From Hondaea fermentalgiana (lineage: Eukaryota; Sar; Bigyra; Thraustochytrida; Thraustochytriidae): DNA of 40,011 nucleotides. Shown in pieces: positions 8,921 through 17,800 of this stretch. A program made the translations under genes and the position numbers. The first letter of the stretch is position 1. Each line of letters begins with the position of its first letter. The notes under the pieces were generated by a model. The model saw nothing but the letters and a program-made list of their open reading frames with translations. It was not told the origin of the DNA and did no database searches. The DNA is taken from assembly GCA_014084085.1 (NCBI GenBank), contig NPFB01000008.1, positions 16,715 through 56,725 of the forward strand. The letters are read 5' to 3'.

Positions 8921-9390
8921 GCCGAACACCCTTTATGCATCTTCCGTCTTGCAGCAGCGTGCTCTGTCGAACAACGTTTCACCCTCCCCTTTTATGTGCA
9001 GTAAAACTCCTCATTTTGTGCTTGTTCTAAGACTTGATGCATCTTGCACCGGGTGGGAATTTTTGTATTTTCTTTTTCCAAGAACCTTCACCTGCACCTC
9101 GATCGACCTTTAGCTGCAACGCAGCTCGGCCCTCTTTGGAATCAAAGATTTCTTGACAAATCAAGCGACAATCTCATCGCAAGCTAGGCCACACGTTTCT
9201 GTCATTTGCATTTTACGTAGGAGAGGATACATTTTGTTTTTTGTTAATGTAGCGTCTGAACAAGTTGCCACGGTGATTATTTCACTAGCTCAAATGCTCG
9301 TTCTCCGACCCGGCGGCTAACAAGCTAATGAACGGGCTAGCAAACGGAACTCAACGCGCAAGAGGTCAGTCAGTCAGCTTGCTTGCTTCT
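8921..9390. other. Convergent 3' spacer
   Basis: Spacer between the CCDC39 stop and the stop of a convergent small gene. It is moderately AT-rich. No reading frame, RNA gene or repeat array of note was seen; there is a short GTCAGTCAG run near 9365. Confidence 0.6.
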
Positions 9391-9873
9391 TCATACCACG
9401 GAAGTGTGAGGGTCGTCAATCGAGGGCAGAATGAGACGGCGCAGGTGGAGCCTGTTTTCCCGTACATAATCTTTGCTCTCTTGTGTTTGCGGCCTCTCTC
9501 CAATTGTCACGCCGGGCGCGGTGGTTGCCGTTCCCCGGGCTAGTGCGCGACCCAAACTTGGGCCGTGCGTTTGCACGAGATGATCCTCGTAGAGCGCAAT
9601 GGGAGATCGTCCCCGGGTCTTGCAAGCTTTCATGGACTGCTGGCTAAGTCTGCGATGCAACTTGATGGCGCTGGCTTTGCTTGCGCGCTTTTGCTTTGTC
9701 TTGAGATCCTCGAACCAGCGGTCCATGATTGCTTCATCAAAGGCCTTGACACTCTGCCACGATCGTTTGCCAAACGGAGCTGGGACTTTGGCATCGCAGC
9801 TGCCAGCCCAGCCGCCTTCAGCCACGGTCTGACTCGAAAGTCTCAACAGGTCCAGCAGCGAACTCTTGTCCAT
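9391..9873 (-). CDS. Small basic protein, unknown
   Basis: This frame encodes 160 residues from the ATG at 9873; the 12 upstream codons (RRQQQAAARGT) look like leader. It is basic, without membrane segments or a signal peptide. The N-terminal half (residues about 4-75) is likely helical with KRSWQSVKAFDEAIMDRW. The C-terminal third contains ESKDYVRENRLHLRRL (about 132-147), which recalls the K-D-x-x-x-E-N segment seen in some enkurin-domain-type ciliary proteins; that resemblance is weak and I do not assign the family. Its position beside CCDC39 makes a ciliary role possible. It diverges from the SLC25 gene. Confidence 0.6.
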   Translation of the reverse strand: MDKSSLLDLLRLSSQTVAEGGWAGSCDAKVPAPFGKRSWQSVKAFDEAIMDRWFEDLKTKQKRASKASAIKLHRRLSQQSMKACKTRGRSPIALYEDHLVQTHGPSLGRALARGTATTAPGVTIGERPQTQESKDYVRENRLHLRRLILPSIDDPHTSVV

Positions 9874-10577
9874 GGTGCCTCTTGCTGCTGCTTGCTGTTG
9901 TCTACGCACGCGCGCACGCGCACAATAACCTTTCCACCCCGCGCCCGAGGCCGAATATCCGCGCTTTCCCTTTCCGTCGACGATCCTGCAGCGCGAGCCA
10001 GCTTCGTGCTCGGTCCTGCGCCTCGCTCCGCGCCCTCGCCGCGAACTCTGCGCAGCTCTGCTCGAGCGCTCTCAAGTCCCCGCGCAGCGCCGCGCCTTGC
10101 CTCTCCTTGTTCCCCTAGAACCCCGTCGCGGCCGGCCTCCTCCCTCTTTGTCTGGTGGGCATCCGCGCCCCCCCCTCCGCGTCGGACGTGCACCTCTCCA
10201 CCAGAAGCGGGCCTGCCCCTCCCAGCAACTACGAGCCAGGCGGGGCGCCTCGCGAGCGCGACCGGCTCGATCGCGCGGGGCGCGCAAGTGCGGAATAGCG
10301 CGATAGCCGACTTGCGGCGCGCGGCGCAAGTGCAGAATGGGCGCCGCTCACAGGCGCCCAGTGGGAGCGGGCCCGGCGAGCCTGATTAAGGGGCCGCACG
10401 CGACCGTCGCTCTCATGGCCAGACCCCGATTCGCAGCGGAGAGGCGGCGACGCAGCAGCGGAGAGGCGGCAGCGGCGGCAGCAAGGAGCCCGGACCTGCG
10501 CGAAGGCGAGCCCGGACGAGCCTGGGCGCGGGGCGGGAGAGTCTGCGCGAGTCTTTCGTCGTCGACGAGCAGAGAAG
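9874..10577. promoter_or_regulatory. Divergent promoter region upstream of the SLC25 gene
   Basis: Very GC-rich region between two divergent starts. It holds three copies of a GCAAGT-based motif (10284-10340), about 240-290 bases before the carrier start codon. Arg/Pro/Ala-rich frames across it are composition artefacts. Confidence 0.55.
10284..10340. promoter_or_regulatory. GCAAGT dyad plus third copy, shared with 39824-39876
   Basis: Site A on + (10284-10299) reads GCAAGTGCGGAATAGC. Site B on - (10315-10302) reads GCAAGTCGGCTATC, so A and B form a dyad spanning 32 bases. Site C on + (10326-10340) reads GCAAGTGCAGAATGG. The 14 bases of site B recur exactly at 39824-39837 on +. Likely a transcription factor site; the factor is unknown. 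Confidence 0.45.
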
Positions 10578-11765
10578 ATGGTGCTGCGAGGGTCGAACAT
10601 CGCGCCCGGGTCGCTGCAGGAGGCCGAGGCCGCCGTCAAGCGCGCGCAGGAGCTGCTTGACCAGGCCAAGGCGGACCTCGAGCAGGCCAAGGACACCACA
10701 CTCGAGGCGCTCAACGAGGATACAATTATCAACTACAGCAAGGAGGAGCTTGTGGATATTGTCAAGAAGCTGAATGCCAAGGTTGTCAAGCTTGAGGAGC
10801 GCGAGCTTCAGGCGGAAAATGCCATGGTCAAGTCGCGTATTGAGCTCCAAAAGACCATGACATCGCTGGCCTGCGGTGGCGCAGCAGGCGCCATTGCCCG
10901 CTCGACGGTGGCACCTCTCGATCGCGTCAAGATCCTTATGCAGACTTCGCACTTGCAAGGCACCGAGGCCAAATACGGTTCCGTCCTCGGCACGGCGCGC
11001 CAAATTATCAAAGACGAGGGCGTCATGCGGCTGTGGCGCGGCAACTTGACCAACTGTGTTCGCGTCGTACCTCACACTGCCACGCAATTTGTCTCGTACG
11101 ACAAGTACAAGTCTCTTTTGCTCAACGATGGTGAGAAGATGACCGTGCCTGTGCGGTTAATGGCAGGTGCGCTTTCCGGCATGACTGCCGCCACCGTGAC
11201 GCACCCCATGGATGTAGTGCGCATTCGCCTGCAAACCCAGGCCGAGCTCCGCGGCATCGGTGACGCCATTCGCTCCGTTTACGCCGAAAACGGCCTGCGC
11301 ACCTTTTACAAGGGTTACACGCCGGCCATGCTCTCGCTGTCTCCCTTTATCGCCATCAACTTTGCCTCCTTTGACACGCTCAAGACCTGGTACTACGGCG
11401 ACGTCAAGATGAACAAGAAGGAGCTCCAGGCTCGCAACCCGGCTGTAATCCTTGGCCTCGGTGCTTGCGCCGGTATCATTGCGCAGACCGCCTGCTACCC
11501 GCTCGACACTGTGCGCCGCCGCATGCAGCTCGCAGGAAAGAACTATTCGTCTACTATCAACGCCTTCGCCACCATTCTCAAGGACGAGGGCCCTCTTGGC
11601 TACTACAAGGGTATGTCGGCCAACGCCATGAAGGTCGTGCCCAACAACGCCATTCGCTTTGCTGCCTTTGAGGTTCTCAAGTCTTGGTTCATGACCGATG
11701 ATGCGCTTAAGCGCACCGCCACCAAGTTCCGCTCCACCCGCAACGCCAAGCCTGCCACGGCCTAA
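10578..11765 (+). CDS. Mitochondrial carrier (SLC25 family) with coiled-coil N-terminal extension
   Basis: The protein has 395 residues. The C-terminal 300 form the three-repeat mitochondrial carrier fold of the inner membrane. Signature motifs are PLDRVK (113-118), PMDVVR (210-215) and PLDTVR (308-313), each followed by the matching G-containing helix motif (WRGN 153-156, YKG 244-246, YYKGM 342-346). NAIRFAAFE (357-365) in helix 6 and RRRMQ (312-316) resemble the nucleotide/CoA-type carriers (SLC25A24/A42/A16 group), so the substrate is probably an adenine nucleotide or CoA; this is inferred. Residues about 12-95 are a charged helical or coiled-coil extension (EAEAAVKRAQELLDQAK), not the EF-hand domain of SCaMC carriers. 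The start is the first ATG after the GC-rich promoter. Confidence 0.93.
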   Translation: MVLRGSNIAPGSLQEAEAAVKRAQELLDQAKADLEQAKDTTLEALNEDTIINYSKEELVDIVKKLNAKVVKLEERELQAENAMVKSRIELQKTMTSLACGGAAGAIARSTVAPLDRVKILMQTSHLQGTEAKYGSVLGTARQIIKDEGVMRLWRGNLTNCVRVVPHTATQFVSYDKYKSLLLNDGEKMTVPVRLMAGALSGMTAATVTHPMDVVRIRLQTQAELRGIGDAIRSVYAENGLRTFYKGYTPAMLSLSPFIAINFASFDTLKTWYYGDVKMNKKELQARNPAVILGLGACAGIIAQTACYPLDTVRRRMQLAGKNYSSTINAFATILKDEGPLGYYKGMSANAMKVVPNNAIRFAAFEVLKSWFMTDDALKRTATKFRSTRNAKPATA

Positions 11766-12271
11766 GCTTGCCGCCGCTCCCTCCCCTCGCATACGTTCCT
11801 CTTTATGGGGTCTCTTTCCGCCTGTGACCCGCCCCTTTTCTTCCATTCTCATTTTTGCTAAAAGAGAAGACTGGGACGATGAGCAGGGCTGTTGGATATC
11901 TGCGTGCGTGCGTGTCTGCCTGCCTGCCTGCCTGCTTGCGTGCGTGCGTGCTGGTTTGAAAGGGCACTGTCCAATTCATCATCTTGGTCTGCGTTTTGTC
12001 TCTTTACCCGGCGCACATGGATCGCTCGCGGTGCGAGACGCTCCTTTCATCACAATCAATTCACATTCACTCACACAGAATCTATTTTACGTGCTGTAGG
12101 TTGCATATATTGGCCGTTGCCAGCCAGCTAGCTAGCTAGCTTTGGCAACTTGTTCCCTTGTGTGCGTGCGTTCGTCTTATCGCATCTCGTGTTTTGCTTT
12201 TTTCTTCGGATTTTCAGACTCAGTCACACTCAATCGAATCAAGTCTATAGCTTGCCACTGTCTCCAAATAA
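11766..12271. other. Convergent 3' spacer with tetranucleotide repeats
   Basis: Spacer between the convergent SLC25 and NIPA-like genes. It holds a mixed GCGT/GCCT array (11902-11951) and a CTAG array near 12124-12141. No gene seen. Confidence 0.6.
11902..11951. repeat. GCGT/GCCT tetranucleotide array
   Basis: Runs of GCGT, then GCCT, then GCGT again, about twelve units in all. Confidence 0.8.
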
Positions 12272-13804
12272 TTACCGCCCATTCCTTGACCTCGAGCGCT
12301 CGAGGATGGCCGCGATGCCGTCAGAAGTCGACGCCGTGGCCGCGCTGGCTCCATTCATAAATCCCGGCGAGCGGCCAGCCTTGGGCGAGCGCATTGGCGT
12401 TCCCGGGGGCGTCTGTGCATCCTCGCCCTGGATGCGCTGTAAAATCTTGTTCGTAAATCCCGGTCGACCCTCGTGCACATCGCTCACTTCAGAATAGGCG
12501 GCGCGCCGGAATGTGTGCAAGAGAGACCGCTCCGCATCCTCCATTGTGCCTGGTTCCGTCTCAACGTCGAGCATGTCGGCCGACCGCGTCCGCCGTTCAA
12601 AATGGCCCAAGTGCAAGAGGTCGTCCATGTGCGAAAGGTTCGCGTGCAGAAAGTCGCTCAGCTCCTGCTGCGTGTGGACCTCGCGATGGGCAACCAAGTA
12701 AACCCCCCAGCTCATGAGCGCAACGCCCGTCGTAAAGCCGATCCAGTCTGGTGTCGTAAAGTCCTGGTATGTTTGATAAAAGAGGACACCAGACACGATC
12801 GTTGCCAAGGTGCCAACGATCTCGTAGATGGGGACTACAAGGCCCTGCTCAAAAGCGCCGAGGCCTACATTGAGGAGCGCCAGCTGGCTGACGAGCATGC
12901 ACACCCAGAGAACGCACAAAAAGGTCGCCTCGGGAGAATCAAATTGATTCTTGCCTCGAATTGTTTTGGAAATGAGAGTTGTCGCCACCTTGGAGAGAGT
13001 CGCGCAAAACGCCGACATGAAGCCGCACAGACCGGCAATGAGCGCGGCATTCAAGTTACCCGTCTTGTGATTACGCCAGTTCTTGACGAGAAACAAGGAC
13101 GTGATGAACATTGTTACCAGCATGAAACCACCCCAATAGCAGTATGGCGGTTCGGTCCATCGGTGGAGAAGGTCTTTTGAGTCCATATCGTCTTCTGGCG
13201 TCGCAGGCGTAAAGACGACGGCGACGCAAGAGCCGACAATGAGGATTGTGCAGTGTAACGCGTCCCAGCGCCGTACCAAAACGTCCCACGAGCATTCGCG
13301 CTGTGGCGGAAAGAGATGAAAGGTCTCTTGGAAGATGAACACGGAGAATGCTGCGTTCCACACCAGCGTAAAGTTACTAAGCAACGCAACATTGGTTTGC
13401 GATGTCAGCGACATGGCGAAGAGCTCAAGGGCGTTGCCCAAAATAAAGACGATCAGTCCGAGCAACCAGCCGCAATTTCGCATCAGCTCAAAGCTATCTG
13501 GAACCTGCGTGTCGTTGATGGCATTGGCTTCGCGCATGCTCCTCTCTGTAAAAACTGTCATGATCTCGCTATCTGTTTCGGTCTCCTCCCCCTCGTCCTC
13601 TTCCTCGGCGAGTGCGGCGTAACCTCCGCCAGCGCCGCTACCAGCCCGAAACGAGGAACCCGTTGGCTCTACGGCGCCATGCATTCTATTGTTCTCAATC
13701 AGTTTCATGACGGCGACCTTTTGCATCGCGAGTCCAGCTACCGTGAAGAAGTCAGCGCCCAGCACCTCCACGAGGGCGCCGATCAACGTGTACAGATTCA
13801 ACAT
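12272..13804 (-). CDS. NIPA-like magnesium transporter (DMT superfamily)
   Basis: The protein has 510 residues from the ATG at 13804. An upstream in-frame extension exists but encodes Arg/Ala/Cys leader-like sequence, while transmembrane helix 1 starts directly after this ATG (residues 5-31). About nine hydrophobic helices are visible: 5-31, 111-132, 136-162, 183-200, 221-241, 251-272, 292-313, 321-345 and 352-373. Family-like segments are GNALELFAMSLTSQTNVALLS (122-142 region), LVWNAAFSVFIFQE (147-160) and LVVPIYEIVGTLATI (322-336). NIPA proteins are Mg2+ transporters of plasma or endosomal membranes. Unusual are a 75-residue, acidic Glu/Asp-rich loop between helices 1 and 2 and a 135-residue hydrophilic tail with Ser-Pro motifs, suggestive of regulation by phosphorylation. 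Substrate is inferred from the family. Confidence 0.82.
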   Translation of the reverse strand: MLNLYTLIGALVEVLGADFFTVAGLAMQKVAVMKLIENNRMHGAVEPTGSSFRAGSGAGGGYAALAEEEDEGEETETDSEIMTVFTERSMREANAINDTQVPDSFELMRNCGWLLGLIVFILGNALELFAMSLTSQTNVALLSNFTLVWNAAFSVFIFQETFHLFPPQRECSWDVLVRRWDALHCTILIVGSCVAVVFTPATPEDDMDSKDLLHRWTEPPYCYWGGFMLVTMFITSLFLVKNWRNHKTGNLNAALIAGLCGFMSAFCATLSKVATTLISKTIRGKNQFDSPEATFLCVLWVCMLVSQLALLNVGLGAFEQGLVVPIYEIVGTLATIVSGVLFYQTYQDFTTPDWIGFTTGVALMSWGVYLVAHREVHTQQELSDFLHANLSHMDDLLHLGHFERRTRSADMLDVETEPGTMEDAERSLLHTFRRAAYSEVSDVHEGRPGFTNKILQRIQGEDAQTPPGTPMRSPKAGRSPGFMNGASAATASTSDGIAAILERSRSRNGR

Positions 13805-14819
13805 TTTCGCACACGCGCACAAACAACCGCAAGCACGCACAGGCGCAGCTCGAGGCTTGCGCGATACCAAACGGCGTCGAGCGAGCGGAGTGACCGGGAG
13901 TGGAGTTGGGCTGAGCTTCCGCTTCTGCTCTTGGGCCACGAGCTAGCTAGCTCCAACGAAGAAGTAGCCGCCGGCGAGATACTATCTCCCACGAAAAGAG
14001 AAGGCGACGTCGAGAGCGAGGGCCCTTCGCAGCGTCCTGCACGTCGCCCTCCCTCGCCAGCCGCGGCCCCGGCCTCGCGCGTCTCGCCCACCCGCTCGCC
14101 GCGGCGCAGCAGACCGGGCCGTGTCGAGCGCCGTTCTGGCGCACGCCAGCCGGGGTTTCTCTCGCCGCGCCCGCCTGCGAAGGCGCGCCCGCGCGAGGCG
14201 TCGCTCCCTCGCTCGCTGCGGCCGGCCGGCCGGCAGGCTGGCTGGCTGGCTGGCCCGCGCTGCCACGCGCCGCAGCCGCCGTCCGCGCCGCGCCGGGAGC
14301 GAAACGGGCTTTGCGCGCCGGAAAAGCCTCGTCCGCCTCAGCAGCTTCAACGAGACTTTTGGGGGCGAGATTGGGTCGCTTTGGCACGTCCTAGCGACGA
14401 CCTCATGATGACATCATCGCGATCATCGTGTTTTGTTCGTTCGCGTGCTGTTAGTTGGGGCTGCTGGAGGCAAGCCAAGGCCAGAAAAGCTCGACGAGCG
14501 CCAGCCAGGCGAACAGGGCATCTTCATCGAGCGTGAACGCGGAGGAAAACTATGCTTTCTTTGGGGGAGGGCACGAGCAGGGAAAAGGCGATGGTGGAAT
14601 GTTTCTCGTGGTTGGCGGGGTGGGGTGCTGGGCGATGGAACATGATGCCAAATTAGGCTTTTACGGGTTGTGAGCCTTCCTTTCAAACTTGTCGAGCATG
14701 AGAGCCGAGCCTGCGTATGTGTTGTGATCGCCTGGTCGTTATCTCTTCTTTTCGACCTTTCGCCGGTTCGCCAGTTTCTTGGCTAGGCCTACTTGCCGTT
14801 CGAGGCCTTGACTCCAAGC
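13805..14819. promoter_or_regulatory. Upstream region of the NIPA-like gene and 3' flank of the transposase gene
   Basis: The left 600 bases are very GC-rich and contain a GGCC/GCTG array (about 14219-14256) and the repeated 17-mer at 13933-13949. The right 400 bases are the 3' flank of the transposase. No TTAA and no obvious terminal inverted repeat were found. A short + strand frame at about 14455-14673 (ending GGGHEQGKGDGGMFLVVGG...) looks protein-like but has no ATG and follows a TAG; it is left unassigned. Confidence 0.5.
13933..13949. repeat. 17-base word repeated at 1395-1411
   Basis: GGCCACGAGCTAGCTAG occurs exactly here and at 1395-1411, both within 0.25 kb upstream of a start codon, but in opposite orientation relative to the gene. 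Confidence 0.6.
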
Positions 14820-17800
14820 TTAGGCCTGAGAGTGATGATGCGGGTCGAGCGACTGCAGACTATGCCATCTTTCGAAACAACTTGTACTTTGCGAAGAGGT
14901 TTTATGATTCACCTGGCAATGAAGAGCAACCTTGCAGATAGAGCATTCACGGGTGGCTTGGGAGCCGGGCCCACAAAGCGCACAAACACTCACTTTTGGC
15001 GAGCCATTGTCATACAAACCTAGCGAAACAGACTGATGAGGTAGGTTTGAACAAAGTCTCACGCGTCTTCCGTGCTCGTCGGTATCAAACCACTTCCGGC
15101 GCTTCTTTGCACGTTTTCCAGGACAACGAGCCACAATCGCGTGAGCCATGTCCAAGGAGATTTCCAAAGTACTTGAGACTGCGGAGTCACTAGCTACTGG
15201 CGAAGGCACTCGTGTCTGAGACGTTGGGGTTGAAACTTGGAGTCCTAAAAAATCCGTGCTATGCTTCGTGAACTGCATTGCAAGGTCCATCACAAAGGCG
15301 TCCACAGATAGTGTCTCGTTGCATGCTCTACGGAAAGACTCGAGTGAGTCCCATTGGAAGTCAAAGGTGCCGTTCGACTTGGTGCATGCGTGAACGACCC
15401 TGAAAATGATAAAGGAGTTGACCACTAATTGTAGAATCCCCTGTAATGCGACTTTCTGCTGAAGATTTGTGCGAAATGATCCTCTTGAATCGATGTCGGC
15501 GACGAACTGGGAATGGCCGTCCATTCTGCCTTTCATTGTGTTGTAGACAACCTGTGCGAGGCTTTTGAAGACGCGGATAGGACGAAGTGGGCCTCCCTGG
15601 ACTTTCCGCCGGAGCGCACGCCAGAGGCGAATATGCGACGAGATTATGGCGCGATGTTCCTCATTGAAATAAGCGGCAGGAGGAGACGGGGGTGGAGTGT
15701 CGTCCTCGAGACCAACATACGCCCACGAAAATAGGTTTTCGAACCGCATGAGAGCCGCCTTATATGCGCTCCGTACACTTCGTGGAACCTGCACGAGACA
15801 CGCAAAGAGGACCTCGGTGACGCTCCCCTCAACATAAAGGACTGCATCAATGTCAAGGACCATGGCCTGGTAAAGAACTCGTCCTCGATGTTGATCCGGA
15901 ATGATCGACCACCAAAGATCATCACCGACCTTGCAGGAGAAGTAACGGCCCCTTTGCTGTTGAATCTTTGTTGCTCGTTCGAGCGATTCATTTGCTGACC
16001 TCGTTTTGATCTCGACACTTGCAAGAATTTGACTTGTGTTCGGACCCTTGCCGGGCGCCGTCAATTGCGCGACGGCATCACTGGAGACGGCCAGAAATGG
16101 TTCTCTTTCTCGCGAAAGCAAGCCGACCTTAAAGATATGGCGGCACCAAACCTGGTTCTGTATGGATTTGAAAAGGTTGGCCTTGTTAATGGTTCCTGTC
16201 TTCATTTGCTTTGTCACGACTCCGCGCGAGAAAAACCAAGAGGCCATAAGCGACTCTGCCGCAGCACGAAGAACCTCGTTCGGGTTATTCTCCACTGCTG
16301 TGTCGAAGGCTTCGATGCCGTCCTGAAAACCCTCATCATCTGCTTCCTCAAGATCGCCGCGATTGTCCTCTAAGTCGCTAGTAACGGACTCGGCGTCGTT
16401 GTCATCAAGCTCAGCAGTGCTGGCGCCGTCGCCGTCGTGGTCTTCAGCTTCGTTCTCAGCATTCCCAGAATCTCCATCGGAGTCCTCGTCCGGGCCTTCG
16501 CTGCCAGCGTCCTCGTGGATTCTGCTGGCACCCTCAGGGCTGACGGACGAGTCGCTGTTGTCATCGTCGGACGTTCTTTCATTAATGCGATGGACATCCC
16601 ACGCAGTCTTCAATAAAAAGCGGCGTGCCTCCGGAGATTGGCGCGCGAGGAGGTGACTAGTTGTACCAGTGAGAACCATCGTCCGGAGCACAGACCAGTC
16701 CGCGCAACGTTGCCAACACGTAAGGGGAAGCACCCCACGAGACTTGAGAGCTTGCTCCATTGTTCGTAATGCCATAGACTTGCTGCTTGTGCTGCACGGG
16801 TAAAAGAGAACATCTTTGGACAGCCGGGTCCCTTTTGGAAAGTCCAAGGGCTCCATGCAAATCGTACGTGGAAGCTTCTTCTCGTGGCTGAATCCACTCG
16901 TCACAAAGCGAAGTACTCTGGTCGGCTTCTCGGAAGCACAGTCTTGATAGTCTCTGAAAGCAATTGCCATGAGCGACTTTCTTGAGGTTCCTTCACCCAC
17001 GCTCGAGGTTGCTGCGTATAATTCACGGCCCAGGAGTGGCGCATCGTCTATGACAAAGTTCGGGTCGAAATTAGAAACCTTGGCGCTGATCGCCCTTGCC
17101 TTGACATTCTCAAGCGTTTCGCGTTGGCAGCCAAATTTTCCTCGCGCAGGATTCTCTCGTGACGCAGAGTTCTCTTGTGACGAAGTATTCTCTTGCGACG
17201 AGGCATTCACTTGCGACGAAGATGTAGCACGGCTCTCGTTGATGTCGCGGCGTTGGGCGCGCACTTTCGCCAATCTCTTTTCAGCGCTCTCTACCTTCTT
17301 CAGGGCCGTATCTAAGGGGACGAAAGGGTCGCCCGCAGTGTTGGAAATCATGAGGAACCACGCACCACGAGCGAGAATCGCCGACCACAGCTTACTCTTA
17401 CTATATCCACGGTCGGCCGTCATGCCGACGGATCGAAGTGATCCGCGTTGACCATTGAAGACATCAACATCGGTGAGGAGACTTTCCACGGCTGCAGCTT
17501 GATTGTATTCCCAGCCATTGTGCCGGACAGCGTGCATGATGCGAAGAAGAGAGTCGGCAACTGCATCATTCTTGACGCTGTCGGCCTGATGCACCTCTTT
17601 TGAGCGGGTTCCCACGAGCTCATCATCTACGACGAGTATGCCGTCGTGCGACGCGGTTAGTCTTCGCGTGCTGACAAAGAGGGACTGTTCAAAGTGTCTC
17701 ATGCTCTCCACCAAGTCCGTGCTCGGTCCAAATGTCGCTCCGCTCGTCTGGAAGCTGGAAGGGTCGATCGCACTCACGTGCTTTAAAATCTGCTTGAAAC

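Noticed and set aside
14455..14673. Protein-like + strand frame downstream of the transposase
   Set aside because: It begins right after a TAG, has no ATG, is Gly/Ser-biased, and no partner exon could be placed.
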